DNA from: Chinchilla lanigera
Taxonomy: Eukaryota > Chordata > Mammalia > Rodentia > Chinchillidae
Assembly (NCBI RefSeq): GCF_000276665.1
Contig: NW_004955446.1
Location: 13,167,626 to 13,231,625, forward strand
Length of the DNA: 64,000 nucleotides
Direction: 5' to 3'
Positions within the stretch are counted from its first letter, which is position 1. The number at the start of each line of letters is the position of its first letter. Under the pieces are notes generated by a model, which was not told the origin of the DNA, did not search any database, and was given only the letters and a program-made list of their open reading frames with translations. Below are positions 31,306 to 44,090 of this stretch, piece after piece. The translations under genes were made by a program, and so were the position numbers.

Positions 31306-31619
31306 GAAATCATAGTATTAGAAAAAGTAGGTAAAATTAATTTTAATAATTTATATAATCCAATGTATAAAATATCATTTTAACATGTAATCAATATTTA
31401 AAAATCATTAATGAACTATTTTATGGTCTTTTTTCATGCTAAATCTTCAAAATATGGGGTATATTTTACACTTACTGCACATCTCAAGACAGATGTATCA
31501 CTTTTCAATGACAGCCACATGTCACTGATGGCTACTATATTAGACAGTACAACCCTAAAGTGTGCCATAGGGTTTATTAATTTTGTTTCTCATTCAGTGA
31601 CTGCAGCATAATAAGAAGA

Positions 31620-32530
31620 GCATGAATTTATCTGCCTGTGCTTTGCACCAGTGTTTCTAGTTATCCTTTGTTTTTGAGTAGGTGGGAGGATTGCCTTCCC
31701 CGCAAACGAGCTAAGGCAAATGACTTGCTTTGGCTAATGAGATGTGGACAGAAGTGAGTTGTCATCCACAGTTAACATCAGTTAAGAGCTGTGCTTCTTC
31801 TCTGTGTTCTCTTTCCTTGCTACATGGAGTCTGATGCTGATATGGAGCTGCCCTGAGATTGAGGTTGCCTGAGATGCTAAGCCAACACCTAGAAGACAGC
31901 TGCTCTACATGACTGAGACAGTAACATTCATTCCATTCCCTGCTTTGCCCAAATGACGATTGAGTGTTCTGAGGTCAGCTCCTACCACTGGCTCCTTCAA
32001 CCTAAATGTGAAAACCTGTCTTGGATGCTGCCAGTCCTAGTGTTATTGTTATGGTTTGTGTCTACATGTCCCCCCCAAGCCTCTGTGGGCATAGGGCTTT
32101 TTAGAGGTGGCTGAATCTAGAGTATGTGATGGATTCATGGTCCACTGCTGGGATTACGGTGTGAGTGCTACAACTGCCCTAGGTCAGTTAGCCTGCATAC
32201 AATATAAGGCACAAAAAGAGGTATGTCCCCATCACTCTCCCTCATTGCTTTGCTACAGTTTACCTGCCATGAACTGTTCTCCTCTGCCGTGCCACCCTGG
32301 CTTGGAACCAGCCAATTATGGACTGAACCTGCTATAAACTGTGAGCCAAATAAACCTTTCCTAATTTAACTTTAGGTGTCAGGTATTTTGTCTCAGCAAC
32401 AAGAAAAGTAACTAAGACAATGCCTTGTCTGTGCCTTGTCCTCATCTTTGTAAAGTCTACTAAACTCTCCCCACTTACCCTATATGATTGTGTCATCTGT
32501 CTCAGATCAGGATTTTGACTGATATATTTG
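31620..32530. repeat. Probable old LTR or MER-type repeat split by a MaLR LTR
   Basis: GACTTGCTTTGGCTAATGAGATGTGGACAGAAG and the following GC-richer block recall a common ancient mammalian repeat. The right part from 32420 may continue it. Class not settled. Confidence 0.35.
32047..32419 (+). mobile_element. MaLR-like solitary LTR
   Basis: TGTTATGGTTTGTGTCTACATG at the 5' end, ATGGACTGAACCTGCTATAAACTGTGAGCCAAATAAACC with the polyadenylation signal, and AAAAGTAACTAAGACA at the 3' end. Same family as 13024-13372. No clear 5-bp duplication. Confidence 0.8.
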
Positions 32531-32589
32531 CCAAATGTGAAATGTGCCTAAGGACAGAATATGAGTAATAATTCATTGAAATGCAACGG

Positions 32590-32782
32590 TCTTGCCAGGC
32601 ATGGTGCTACATGCCTGTAAGCAAAGCACTCTGGAGACTGAGGCAGAAGGATAGCAAGTTCAAGCTCAACCTGAGAAACTTTGCTAGACCTTGTCTTAAA
32701 ATAAAATTTTAAAAAGGCTGGGATGTAGCTCAGGGTAAAGACCCTAGATTCAATCTTCAGTCCCAGGAAGAAAAAAAAAATT
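32590..32782 (+). mobile_element. B1-ID dimeric SINE
   Basis: The left half is B1-like (TGCCAGGCATGGTGCTACATGCC, GAGACTGAGGCAGAAGGATAG, CTAGACCTTGTCTTAAAA). The right half is ID-like (GGCTGGGATGTAGCTCAGGG, CCTAGATTCAATCTTCAGTCCC), followed by an A-tail. Fused B1-ID dimers are known from squirrel-, dormouse- and beaver-related rodents. Confidence 0.85.
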
Positions 32783-34945
32783 CAGCCAATCACAGCAGCC
32801 AAGTTTCAGCCAATCACAGGCTGTCAATAGATTTTACTATGTGCATATACAGCAGATGTTCCATAACACCATACACAAAAATGGTAGATGATCAACTACC
32901 TCTCATGAAGCTCTTTCTGTAAGTCACTTCCTTTTCTTATTTACAAATACTCTTGCCTGCCGACATTCCTGGGTAGAACTCACTGATCCTCTCTAGAATC
33001 TGAGTGCTGCTCAATTTATGAATCATTCTTTGCTCAAATAAACTGTTAGTTTTAATTTATCTAAAAGTTTTCTTTCAACAAGCTTAAACTTTCCCTTTGC
33101 TTAGCTTCTTCCCCTGTCCTTGTCTGCTTCCCTAAATTCTCCAGGTGTTATTAAAGAGGACACCCTTGATCATTTGTATAAGACTTTTTTCATCCAATGC
33201 TTCTAGGTAACCCAGCCTGACAGCTGGTCTGTGGGGAATTTCATATTCAAGGCCAAACCATCTGACTCCAGAGTATCCACATGAAATAAGCAGAATCCAT
33301 TCATTCCATTCAAGGACACTAGCATCAACATCATTAAGACAGCAAATACTTTTTCTTCCCTTGTCATTTACTTTTTCATTTCATAACATTTGCCACTTTA
33401 AAAATATCTGAAGGATTCATTGTATACTTATGACATAAGTATTTTTGTATGTGTATCATACTACAATAAAATTTTTACCAAAAGTATCTTTAGCACTTTA
33501 TTTGGAATTTCATGACTTCTTTTTTTAAAAAGTAGCTTACAAAACAATTTGTGGAGAATTGGTATCTTGTAATATTGAAGAATTTTAAAAAATACATACT
33601 CTCCAAGTATTTTTATGATCCTCAGTAAGTTGCATACTTTTTATATACTTTGTATACCTTAAATGTATTCTGAGATTTTATTATAATTTATATTATTTAA
33701 AATAATTGCTTTTAAATCATTATGCTAATAGGTAGATGAGTTATTTATTTTATGACACCTTGTAAGTATGCATAATATCAATGTAACTGATTGGATTGTA
33801 GCTAAATATTACTATTTCAATCTTGAGTTGTTAAATTTAATCCTAATGTTTCATAGATATAATTACATGTACAGTTGATAATTAAATTGACAGTAATTTT
33901 TGGAGACAAGGTTAATGATATCTCCCAGTTAAAAGGCTACAAGATTTCTGAAGATCTTTCTAGAGGGCCCAATTCAGGCTGGTTACCCATTGCTACAGTT
34001 ATGTAATATGTCACTTGGCTGCTATTTTGGTTAGACATCTGTTATTGGTTGATCAGATTGTTAAATCACCTGTATATCCATCCACAGAGCTGCTGCACTC
34101 AAATTAAATATGCAATATACCATAATCTCCATTCCTAAGGTTATCTTGTGATTTATTTTTAAAAAGTAGTAGGAAAGGAATACTTACAGGTAGCTTGTGG
34201 CCAATACTTTACATATATTATCTCAATGTTCGTAACAACTTTTCATTCATATAAGACTGCATAAGCACCCACTCTGCATCCAGTCTTCACATAACAGTTT
34301 GGTAACGTACAGAGACAAGAGAATAGTTAAAATACCATGTGGTGATAGAAACACAATTGTATAAGAATTCGTGGGATGGGTGGCTTACATACATCTCAAC
34401 ATCCTCTGTGCTCAATGGCACATCTTAATTCTGAGAGTAGTTTCAGAATGTGAACTTAAAGTTAGGATTTGAAAGGGATCTGGAGAACAAAGACAACTTT
34501 TCATCTTAGTAGAAGAGTGTGTACAGGGTAGAGGGATTAAATTTGCAAAAGATCAGAATGGAACGAAGCAAGAAAAGAAAAATAATAAGATTTCCATCTC
34601 CTCAAAGTTTTGAAACTAATGCCCTGATTTTAGGATGCTGTTAGGAATTTAGCTGGTGCAATTAGAAAGACAATTACCTAAACTGCAGTGGTCTCAGTTC
34701 ACTGGTTACAAGCAAAAAAGTCTTTTTCTGAAAACAGATTATATTTTTCTCTATTTACTTGGAGGCATGCCAGATTGAACTGGAAATTATTTTTCCCAAC
34801 ATGATAAAAAATAAATGCTGGATACTGGGTCATGCTGAAATCTTAATAGATGCAGGACCTTCAAAAGTCAGTAAGAAATCAACCAATTGCTTTGTTACGG
34901 TGTAATAGGAGCATTGGCATTCTAGTGCAATCTTATTAGATTATT
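32783..34945. other. AT-rich non-coding sequence
   Basis: The part 33350-34150 is very AT-rich with no recognisable element. No exon or RNA gene is seen. Confidence 0.4.
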
Positions 34946-36769
34946 AGATTTTTTTCTTCTTTTTCACCTTTTGATTGCTACATTTTAGACATATATAATA
35001 ACACTCATCATAGGGAATTTGTACTTGTGTATGATATATTTTGCTACTTCTTTTTTTCCCCGTTTTTCTCCTCTCCCTTCAACCCCTCTTCTCCTCCTTA
35101 TTTAAAAATGCTTTGTTTCCATTTTTTCCTTCTATTCTCCTCATTTTTCTTGTCCCTTCTTTTCTCCAGCTCCCCTGTTCCCCTACCCATTGAAACATTT
35201 TCTTCCCATTTCCCAATATCTATTAAACATTTTGGCCCTTATTTATACCAGAGAAACTATATAGTATTCAAACATGTGTGACTGATTAATTTCACATAAG
35301 AGTATGACCTCAAGGTATAATCTTTTAGCTAGAAATGTCTCAAGCTTATCCTTCTTTATGACACAATAGTACTCCATTGTATATGAAAACCACATCTTCT
35401 TTATCCATTCATTGGTTGATGTACAACTGGGCTGTTTTTAAGACTGAGCTATTATAAACTGTGCTATTATAAACATGGGTGGGCATATATCACTGTGGCA
35501 TGATGCTTTTAATTCTTTCAGGAAGATACCAAGAAGAAGAATAGCTGGGTCAAATGGAACCTCTAGTTTTAGTTTTTTGAGGAATACTCCACACTAGTTT
35601 TCACAGTAATTGCACCAGTCTACACTCCCACCAACAATGGAGAAAGGTTCCTTTTCCTCACAGCCCTGCCAGCATTTGTTATTAGTTGATTTCTTGATGA
35701 TAGCCATTTTTTTCTGAAGTTAGATGAAATCTCAGCATGGTTGTAATTTGCATCTCTTGATGACCAGTGATGTTAAACACTTTCTTGGATATTTATTTGC
35801 CATCTGTACTTCTTCATCTGAGAAGTGTCTATTAATTTCAGATGCCCATTTTTAGATTGAGTCTTTAAATTTGGAAAGGTCTGGTTTTTTTTTTTTTAGG
35901 TCTTTATGTATTCTAGATTAGTCCTTTGTCTGAGGAACAGATGGCATTCATTTTTTCCCACTCTGTTAGTTGTATCTTCACTGTGTTTGTAGTTTCTTTT
36001 GCTTTGCAAAAGATTTTTAATAAGATGAGATCGCAGGTGTTGATTCTTTATGATATTTCTTGTAAAATTGATTTTTTAAATAAAGTCTTTGCCCACACCA
36101 ATGTCTTCAAGAGTTTTACCTATTCTACCTTCCAGTAGATTTAATGTTTCTGTTTTAATATTTAGTTCTTTAATCCATTTCAAATTTAGTTTAGTGCATG
36201 GTGAAAGATATGGGTCCAACTTTAATCTCTGGCATGTGGAAAGTCAGTTTTTCCAGCATCATTTATTAAAGAGGCTATCTTTCTTCCAGTGAATGTGTTT
36301 GGCACCTTTGTCAAAGATAAGGTGGCTGAGTATGTCTGGAGTTGTTTTTGCATCTTCTAATCTGTTCCACTGATGCTTGGGTCTTTTTTTTTTTTCTTTT
36401 TTGTGTCAGTATCATGCTGTTTTCATCATAGTAGCTTTGTAGTATAATTTCTAGCTAAGGATTGTGATTCCACCTGCCTTGCCTTTGTTGCTCATAATTG
36501 CTTTGCTATTCTAGGTCTCTTATGGTTCCAAATGAATTTTAGGATTGTTTCTTCTAATTCTCTGAGCTATGTCATTGGTATTTCAATCAGAAATTCTGTA
36601 GAACAATTTTGGAAGTATGGCCATTTTCACTACATTGGTTCTTTCTACCCAAGTACAATGGATATCTTTCCACTTTCTGATACCCTCTGCAATCCCTTTT
36701 TCAGAGTCCTAAATGAAGTTCTCAATGTAAAGGTCATTTACTTCCTTTGTCAGATTGATTCCTAGGTAT

Positions 36770-36840
36770 TTTCTTTCTCCCTTTCTCTCTTTCTTTCTCT
36801 CTCTCTCTTTCTTTCTTTCTTTCTCTCTCTCTCTTTCTTG
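36770..36840. repeat. (CTTT)n/(CT)n simple repeat
   Basis: Alternating CTTT and CT units inside the ORF2 region of the minus-strand L1. It lies within coding-derived sequence, so it arose after the ORF lost function. Confidence 0.92.
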
Positions 36841-38990
36841 GATGTTATTGTAAAACATGTTTTTTCCCAATTTTTCTGTTGGTGAGTTCATTATTTGTGT
36901 ATAGGAATGCTATTGATTTTTAAGTGTTTAATTTGTATCTAGCTAAACTACTGAATTTGACTTAAATCTAGAAGTCTTTTGGTGGAGTTCTGGTGATTTT
37001 CTACGTAGAGTATGTCATCTGTAGATAATGATAATTTAACGTCTTCCTTTCTTATCCTTGATCATTTTAGTTCTTTCTCTTGTCTAATTATTCTGGCTAA
37101 TGTTTCCAGAACAATATTGAACAAAAGTGGTGATAATGAACCTCCTTATTTTGTTCCTGATTTTAGAGTGAACGTTTTCAGTTTTTGTCCAACTAGTATG
37201 ATGTTGGTTATTGATTTGTCATAGCTGGGTTTTATGAGATTGAGATAAAGACCATCTATTCCAGTTTTCTGTAAGGTTTTTATCATGATGCTTTTCCAGC
37301 ATCTACTGAGATGATTGTTTTGTTACTTCACTCTGTTAATATGGTATAGTACATCTATTATTTGAGAATGTACAGCCATTCCTATATCCCTGGCATAAAT
37401 CCTACTTGGTCACGGTATATAGTATTCTTGACAATTTGCTACATTCTGTTTGCCAGTATCTTATTGAGGATTTTTCATCTATGTTCATTAGGAAGATTGG
37501 CCTGTAGTTCTCTCTTTTGGTTGGATCCTTCTCTAGTTTTGGTATCAGGGTAATCATTGTTTCCAGAAATGAATTTGGGAATATTGCTTCCTTTTCAAAT
37601 TTGCTGAAGAGTTTGTGATGTAGTGATATTAGGTGTTCTCTAAATTTCTTGTGGAATTCAGCAGTGAATCCATCAGGGCCTGGGCTTTTCTTTGTTGGTA
37701 AGTTTTTAAATACATCTCTAATTTCATTGCCTGATATGGGTTTATTTAGAGTTTTTATGTCTGCCTGATTCAATTTTGGTAATTCATATATTTCTAAGAA
37801 TCTGTCCATTTCCTCTGTGCTTTCTTACTGGAGTACAGGTTCTCAAAGTAGGTATTGATAATCTGGACTTCTGCAGGACCTATTGTGATTTCACCCTTTT
37901 CATTTCTAATCACATGGATTTTAGTCTTTGCTTTCCTTTTCTTCATGAGGTTGGTTAAGGGTTTGTCAAATTTATTTAATCTTTCAAAGAACCAACTCTT
38001 CTGTTCATTAATTCTTCGAATTATTTTCTTAGTCTCCATTGCATTACCTTCTGCTCTGATCTTTATAATTTTATCCCTTGTATAAGCTTTGGGTTTGACC
38101 TGCTCTTCCTTTTCTAGAAGCTTGAGGCTCACCATTATGTTGTTTATTTGAGCTTACTCTGTTTTTCTGAAGTGAGAATTCAGTATTATAAATTTCCCTT
38201 ATAAAACTGCTTTCTTTGCATCCCATAAGTTCTGGAATGCTGTATTGGCATTATTGTTTAATGGTAGAAACTGTCTAATTTTTTCTTTAACTTTATCTGT
38301 GATCCATTGGTTGTTGCAGAGGGTGTTATTGAATTTCCATTTATTTGTCAAGGTTTTTTTTGTTTCTTTTGCCATTTATTTCCAATTTCATTGCACTATG
38401 GTCTGATAGTATGCATGCGATGATTCAGTTTCTTTGTATATACTTAACTATGTTGTATGAGACAGTATGTGGTCTATTTTGGAGAATGTCTGATGTGCAG
38501 CTGAGAAGAATGTGTATCCTGATGTTATGGGGTAGCACACTCTGTAGACACCTACTAAGTCTATTTGTTCAGAAGTTTGGTTCAGTTCTGATATTTCTTT
38601 ATTGATATTTTATTTAGTTGATCCATTTATTTGTGATAGTGGTTTATTGAGGTCCCTCCATTACAGTTGCACTAGTGCTTACTTGATTTTTCATGTTTGT
38701 TAACATTTGTTTTATATATTTGGGTGCGCTGGTAGTTGGTGCATATATATTTATGATTGTTATCTCTTCCTCTTGAACTGTTCCCTTTACAAGGATGTAG
38801 TGACCTTCTTTGTCTCTTCTTGTTTCTCTTAATCAGTCTTGGCCTGAAATTTACTTTGCCTGTAAATGGAATAGCTACCCCACCTTTTTTCTGGGTTCCT
38901 ATTGCAGGGAGTATTCCAACCTTTCACTTTTAGTCTATTAATTTCTTTTTGAATTAAATGTGTTTCTTATATGTAGCATATTGTTGGATC

Positions 38991-39078
38991 TTTTTTTCCT
39001 TTTTTGGTGCTTGGAATTGAACTCAGGACTTTGTGCTTGCCAGGCAGGCACTGTACCATTGAGCTATATCCCCAGCCC
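38991..39078 (-). mobile_element. ID SINE inside L1 ORF2
   Basis: TTTGGTGCTTGGAATTGAACTCAG, TTTGTGCTTGCCAGGCAGGC, GAGCTATATCCCCAGCCC. A 14-bp perfect duplication, CATATTGTTGGATC, lies at 38977-38990 and 39079-39092. It splits the endonuclease domain. Confidence 0.95.
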
Positions 39079-39599
39079 CATATTGTTGGATCGTACTTCT
39101 TGATCCATTCTTTCAATGTTTTTTTAATTGGAGAATTAAGACCACTTACATTGATGGTTATAATAGATATGAACTGACTTATCTTTGTCATGTTATTTTC
39201 CTATTTGTTCCTTCTTTTCCCCTTCTTTTCTATTTATTTACTTGCCTTGCCTGGTGGATTCATTCTGTTGGGGTTCATGGAGTTATAATCCTCATAATCT
39301 CTTTCTAGAACATCCTTCAGAATATTTTGGAGTGCTGGATTGGTGGTCATGAACTTTGTCACTGCTCTTTCTCATGGAAGTATCTTATTTTTCCATCAAT
39401 TTTGAAAGATGGTTTTGTGGGTACATCAATCTGCTTTAGAGGTTGTTTTCTTTTAGGGCTTGAAATACTTCACTCCAAGCTCTCCTTGACTTGAGGGTTT
39501 ATGTTGAGAAATCTGCTGTGATTTTGATGGGCTTTCCTTTATAGGTGATTTGTTTCTTTAACAGTTTTTAATATTCTGTTCTTGTGTTGAATTTCTGGA

Positions 39600-40224
39600 A
39601 TCTTGACTATTATATGCCTTGCTATAGATTTATTTTTGATCATGCCTAGTTAGAGTTCCACATACTTTACTTACATGTCAAATTATTTTTCTATGCTTGA
39701 GAGTTTTTCTCCCATTACTATATGAAAAAGTTTTTTATGTCATTTTTGCTATCTCTTGCTTTTTCATTGACTCTGATCAATCTTATATTATGCTTTCTTA
39801 CATTATGTAGCAGCTGTTGGATTGATTTTTCATGGTCCCTTGATATTTTTAAGAAGTTTTTCTTTTCATTATCACTAACTGCAATCCTGTCTTCTATATC
39901 TGATATTCTGTTCTCACATTGGCTCATTCTAATGTGTATATTTTCAATCTCCTGGATATTTGTTTGAATCTGTTTTGTGGATTCCTTTTCTTTCCTGTGT
40001 TGGACATTCATATTTTCCATCATTTTCCTAAGCTCCTTTATTTTTTTTAAATCTATATCTGCTCTAAAGTCACTACCAATGTTTTGCATAATGGTCAACA
40101 TCTCTGTAGTTATCTGAGAGATTATTTCTGATTTGAGTTTTTCTAGAGTCTCATTCTTTTGCTTTGTTACTTCTGCCATTACCACTTCAGAGTGTGCATG
40201 TGGGTGTCTTTCAAATTGTTCCAC
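39600..40224 (-). pseudogene. LINE-1 ORF1 (ORF1p), partly open
   Basis: A 168-codon open stretch (39718-40224) reads minus from a Met and has a charged, heptad-rich coiled coil (EVTKQKNETLEKLKSE; IKELRKMMENMNVQ) followed by the ORF1p signature RISDIEDRI and the RRM-domain entry. ORF1p is normally 340-380 residues; this copy stops after about half, and the RRM and C-terminal domains are lost or frameshifted between here and ORF2. It lies upstream of ORF2 as expected. Confidence 0.85.
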
Positions 40225-40229
40225 CTCAT

Positions 40230-41950
40230 TACCCCCTGGGTTTGCATTTGGTTAGCTGGAAGTCTGGGGTTGCATCTTAGATGTCTTATTTTCTTTTTTG
40301 TTTGTTTGTTTTCAGTTTAATTCCTGGGTTTATGCTTATAAATCACTTATGCCAGGTAGTTTTATTTCTAGTATTTAGGACCCTTAAGAAATGAGTACTT
40401 CTCAGAGATGTCTTCCAGATGTAGATGGTTCTTGGCTTTTGAGTCTGTGGCAACATCCTACCTCTTCAATTTGTTGGGGATGAGAAGTTGCTGCCTATTT
40501 GGCCTAGCACCTGGTTCTTTGGCATTGGCCTATGCATTGTTTATGACCATCACACAATCTCAGTCTTGGCATACCAGGAGGAACAAGTGATTAGAACAAT
40601 TATGTCACTTTGGCTAAAGTAGTACAATCAGCAATAACAATAGCATCAAACACAGCCTAGAAATGACAAACTGTGGTAACTATTAATTTGCCAACTTTAC
40701 CCATATGAACTATATTTGTAGTTATATAATAAAATCTAAAACAAAATTGTTTGCAGTAAATATGCCCTTGATATGTTGATTTAGCCCTAATAGAAAAAAT
40801 TCAAAAAGGGTTAGGGGGAAAAATAGAGAAATAGATGAAAAGAAAGAGATTAGAAGCAAGGTTGGAAGACAAAGGAAGATTATTTGAACTTTGGGAAACT
40901 GGTGAAGAAGACAGGAGGGAAAGAGAGAAGGAAGAAATAAAAACAAGAACAGAACAATAAAACAAAACAAAAAACTAGAAAGAATATTCACCCTAATATA
41001 AAAACAAGCACAATCAAGAGAAAACAAAACAAAAATACAAACAAGAAAATTTTAGAAAGGATAAAAAGTACATCCACTACTCTGTGCTGTAGACAGAGTG
41101 GGCAGACAGAGCCCAGATTCATGTTGATTAATCCCAGCAATCCAGTCGTACACTTATGGTATGGTAGTGGATAATCCCAGCAAGTCTGCACCTTTAGTTT
41201 CAGTGAATTTCAGGCTGATTTCTGGCTGTGAATCTTGAATCGCATTTGGTCAGCCTGTAACACTCCATGTGCCTCCTATCAGATTGAACTCAGCTTCCTA
41301 CTGGCTTGAACTCAGCTCCTTGACATTCTGCTGCCCTGAACTCAGTTCCACCTCACCCTAACACTGGGAACCACTAGATGGAGCCAGATTCAGTTGCTCT
41401 GAGTTTCAAGCTCAGGTGGCCTCTCACCAAGATGGCTACTGACCAACTGCCCTCTCCTGTGGAACATCTGAACCCAAATAACTCACCAGCAACTGCTTTC
41501 CACTACTCCATTCCACTGGTGTATTTCTCCATGGAAACCTCTGAAGCTCGCAGTAGTCACCATGCATCTGTACATTCAAGCTGCTCCTCCCACACAGTAA
41601 GTTAGGGCTCAGACACTGAGTCAGGCCACTTGCCACCTCCTTCTGCATTGAGGTCTCTCTCTTCACTATCTCAGTGGCTTCAGTTCTCACTTTAGATCCT
41701 TGTTGGGTCCTGGGAAACCACTTCCCTCCCACTTCTCTTCTCATGTTACTATATTTCAGCATCTACACACCAAGTCTCGGAGAGGCCATTTCTCTGTTGT
41801 TCACCACTCTGTCATTTTCCTGGATGTCTCTTTTTAGAAGTGTTCCCCACCTGTATTACATAGCTATTTCTATATTTGAAGTGTTTTATTTAAATTCCAG
41901 TACTCCTCTCTTGGTTCTGATTATGATAATTCCATTTTCTCTGACAACTG
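40230..41950 (-). mobile_element. Putative L1 5' UTR, minus strand
   Basis: Sequence upstream of ORF1 on the same strand, moderately GC-rich at 41080-41760 (AAGATGGCTACTGACC; CTCGGAGAGGCC) with an A-rich (AAAC)n patch at 40930-41060. The position and composition fit a lineage-specific L1 promoter region. The end point is a guess. Confidence 0.5.
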
Positions 41951-43086
41951 ATAAAGAGAATACCAGTGATATACAATGGTATGGAAATGGAATAAGCAAG
42001 CTGAAAAGGGGAAAGATGGGGCTGGGCTTTAGGAACCTATCAGAACCAGGGACATTAAGGTCATTAGTTTTGTTTTTCCCTTATTCTTGCCTTTTAAGGT
42101 AGACAGCCAATTTTTTTTTTAAATCCCCAATGAAATGGTTATATATCTAAAGATTTATAGCTAATATTTTTGACCAAATTAATTTTTACCCCAATTTCAA
42201 GTGTCCAGAGAAAAAGTTTATAACCAAGTTTAGATCAAGTTCCCATCTCTGGTCTAGTCAACTATAGTCAGAATGACAAGACTGTTTCACAAAATACAAC
42301 CATTGCTGTGGTTACCATGAGAATGGAAAGTATAGTTCTTTGCAAAGCAAAAGACTGAGATCTTCAGGGCACTGGATATAAAAGAGAAGGACAGAAACGT
42401 CACATGAAAAGATTTTGCTATTTCATATCCTTAATAGTAGCCCATCCAACTAATTTCCCAGAACCAAAATCACACCACTGTACTAAGGTCATCTATCTCC
42501 TGAATGCTCCTTTTAAAAAGCAAATTTTTCTCTATCACTTCTCCTGTTTTACACTGTGCTACTTTTTCCTTATTGTTAGTCCAATCAGTGGACTTCTTTT
42601 TGGTTTTCAAACTCATCCTAAAGATGACCACCCTTATGACTCTTAGAGTTACTATTTGCTCTGTCTATGGCACTCTGCCTCCAAGATCTTTATGGCTAGT
42701 TCCACTGGTTTTAACTGTCACCTTAGGAACAGTTTCTGTAATTACCAGACTTAAAGTAATTGTCAAAATATTTATTGTGCTCATTTATTGGTCAATATAT
42801 GAAATTTTGTGGTGCACGTATTTACTTTCTTGGTATGTGTAACAAGCTTCAAGTAATAGAATACCCTGCATAAATTAGTTTATAGACTAGGTAAAAGTAT
42901 TCCATGTCAGATACTTTAACAGCTGTAGAGTAGTTCAGTGTCATCAAGAACCTGAAATTATGACCTTTTGCTCTACCATCTTCAAAGTATTGTCCTATTT
43001 CTTGAAGCCCACACATATCACAAAATAGATGGAAAAAGTGGGAATTTGCTCAGTGAAGTAGGAAAACCATTATTTTTGTTGTGGTT
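41951..43086. other. Unique non-coding sequence
   Basis: Overlapping plus-strand frames at 42404-42842 (80 and 112 codons) are hydrophobic and AT-biased, with no recognised family; I treat them as chance. Nothing else seen. Confidence 0.4.
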
Positions 43087-43245
43087 GTTGTTGTTTGTCT
43101 TTTTGAGACAGGCTGTCGCTATGCAGTTTAGGCTGGCCTTGAGCTCACTTTGTAGCCCAGGCTGGTCTTAAACTTGCAGTGATTCTCCTGCCTCAACCTC
43201 TTGAGTCCTGGGACTACAGGCATGTGCCACCAAACCCAGCCTAAA
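43087..43245 (-). mobile_element. B1-like SINE, minus strand
   Basis: Complement landmarks TTTTTGAGACAGGCTGTCGC, AGGCTGGCCTTGAGCTCACTTTGTAGCCCAGGCTGGTC, CCTGCCTCAACCTCTTGAGTCC and ACAGGCATGTGCCACCAAACCC. Confidence 0.93.
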
Positions 43246-43841
43246 AACCACTTTCCAAAGAGCTACCACCATACTTTCACTAAAATTGGAATGCCAGGAT
43301 TTGATTATATATTAAATCTTAGCTTCAAGGGAGATTGAAAAAGAATTTTCAGCTTCTATTTATTATGAAAATGGCCTCTGACAATAAGGTAGACAGGCAA
43401 ACAATGGCAACTGGAAAGGTAAAAGCAAGGTTTGTCGCATGTTCTGCTTGTGTGTCTTTATCTGTAGAATGGAAGTTTCACCAGACCAGGTGTTTATATG
43501 CCCCAAGGCAGCTCAGCCTGTGTAGCTTATTAGATATACTTTCCCATTATTATTTACACAAGACTGAGCTTTAGTCTCTCATTTGCAATCAATACGTTCC
43601 TAATTGCTAACCAACTACAATCTGACAGTATAATCCAGCTAATCCTTAGGTAACATTAGCATATAGACAGGTTTATTCATGAGAAGCAGTATATACACAG
43701 TGCCTAGAGTTTATAAATTCTCACGGAAGCCCATGCAAATAATTTTTATTTTGTCATATAATTATAAGAAAAAATAAGTAAGTGTGTAATAATGAATTTA
43801 GTCTGTCTTTTATTTAGTTTTATCCCAATGCAGGTTAGAAA

Positions 43842-43842
43842 T

Positions 43843-43870
<28 letters not shown>
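43842..43870. repeat. (CA)n microsatellite
   Basis: About 14 perfect CA units, followed by an interrupted ACACATA stretch to about 43890. Confidence 0.96.
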
Positions 43871-43873
<3 letters not shown>

Positions 43874-43894
43874 AACACATACACACATATTTCT

Positions 43895-44090
43895 TTTGTT
43901 TTCACTACTGAGGATTGAACTAAGCCTTTGCACTGAGCTTCACTCCACTCCTTTTAGTTTTTAATTTTATTTTTTGACAGGATCTCTCTAAGTTGCTAAG
44001 TTCCTCAGGCTGGGCTCAAGTTTGTGATGTTCCTGATTCAGCCTCCCAGAGTGCTGTATTACAAACATGCACCACCACACCTGCTGAAGT
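43895..44090 (-). mobile_element. B1-ID dimeric SINE, minus strand
   Basis: The left part is a complement ID half (CACTACTGAGGATTGAACTAAGCC, TTGCACTGAGCT). The right part is a complement B1 half (GACAGGATCTCTCTAAGTTGC, CAGGCTGGGCTCAAG, CAGCCTCCCAGAGTGC, CATGCACCACCACACC). Diverged, same architecture as 32590-32782. Confidence 0.82.

Larger units (their letters stand above)
35290..39195 (-). pseudogene. LINE-1 ORF2 (endonuclease-RT), decayed
   Basis: The frame opens near 39191 with the endonuclease start (IITINVSGLNSPIK, then KKYDPTI), cut by the ID insertion. The linker before RT is open at 37794-38135 (INEQKSWFFERLNK; VIRNEKGEITIGPAE). The RT N-terminal part is open at 37402-37809 (KKSPGPDGFTAEF; ENYRPIFLMNID). 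The catalytic motif, normally FADD, reads STDD (complement of 37014-37025): the aspartate pair remains but the preceding FA is changed. The C-terminal end is near 35300. Several frameshifts separate the open pieces, so ORF2p cannot be made. Confidence 0.85.
34950..41950 (-). mobile_element. Near-full-length LINE-1, minus strand
   Basis: The 3' end lies at the left (pyrimidine-rich on the plus strand, about 34950). ORF2 covers about 35290-39195, ORF1 lies in 39600-40230, and a 5' UTR-like region follows to roughly 41950. It is younger than the 10.7-24 kb L1: long frames survive. An ID SINE sits at 38991-39078. The 5' boundary is approximate, since rodent L1 5' UTRs are lineage-specific. Confidence 0.85.

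Noticed and set aside
35027..35281. Leu/Phe/Ser-rich 84-codon frame
   Set aside because: It lies in the pyrimidine-rich antisense of an L1 3' UTR, so it is a composition artefact.
42404..42842. Hydrophobic plus-strand frames that look like membrane proteins
   Set aside because: Hydrophobicity follows from T-rich sequence, two frames overlap on the same bases, and no family motif is present.
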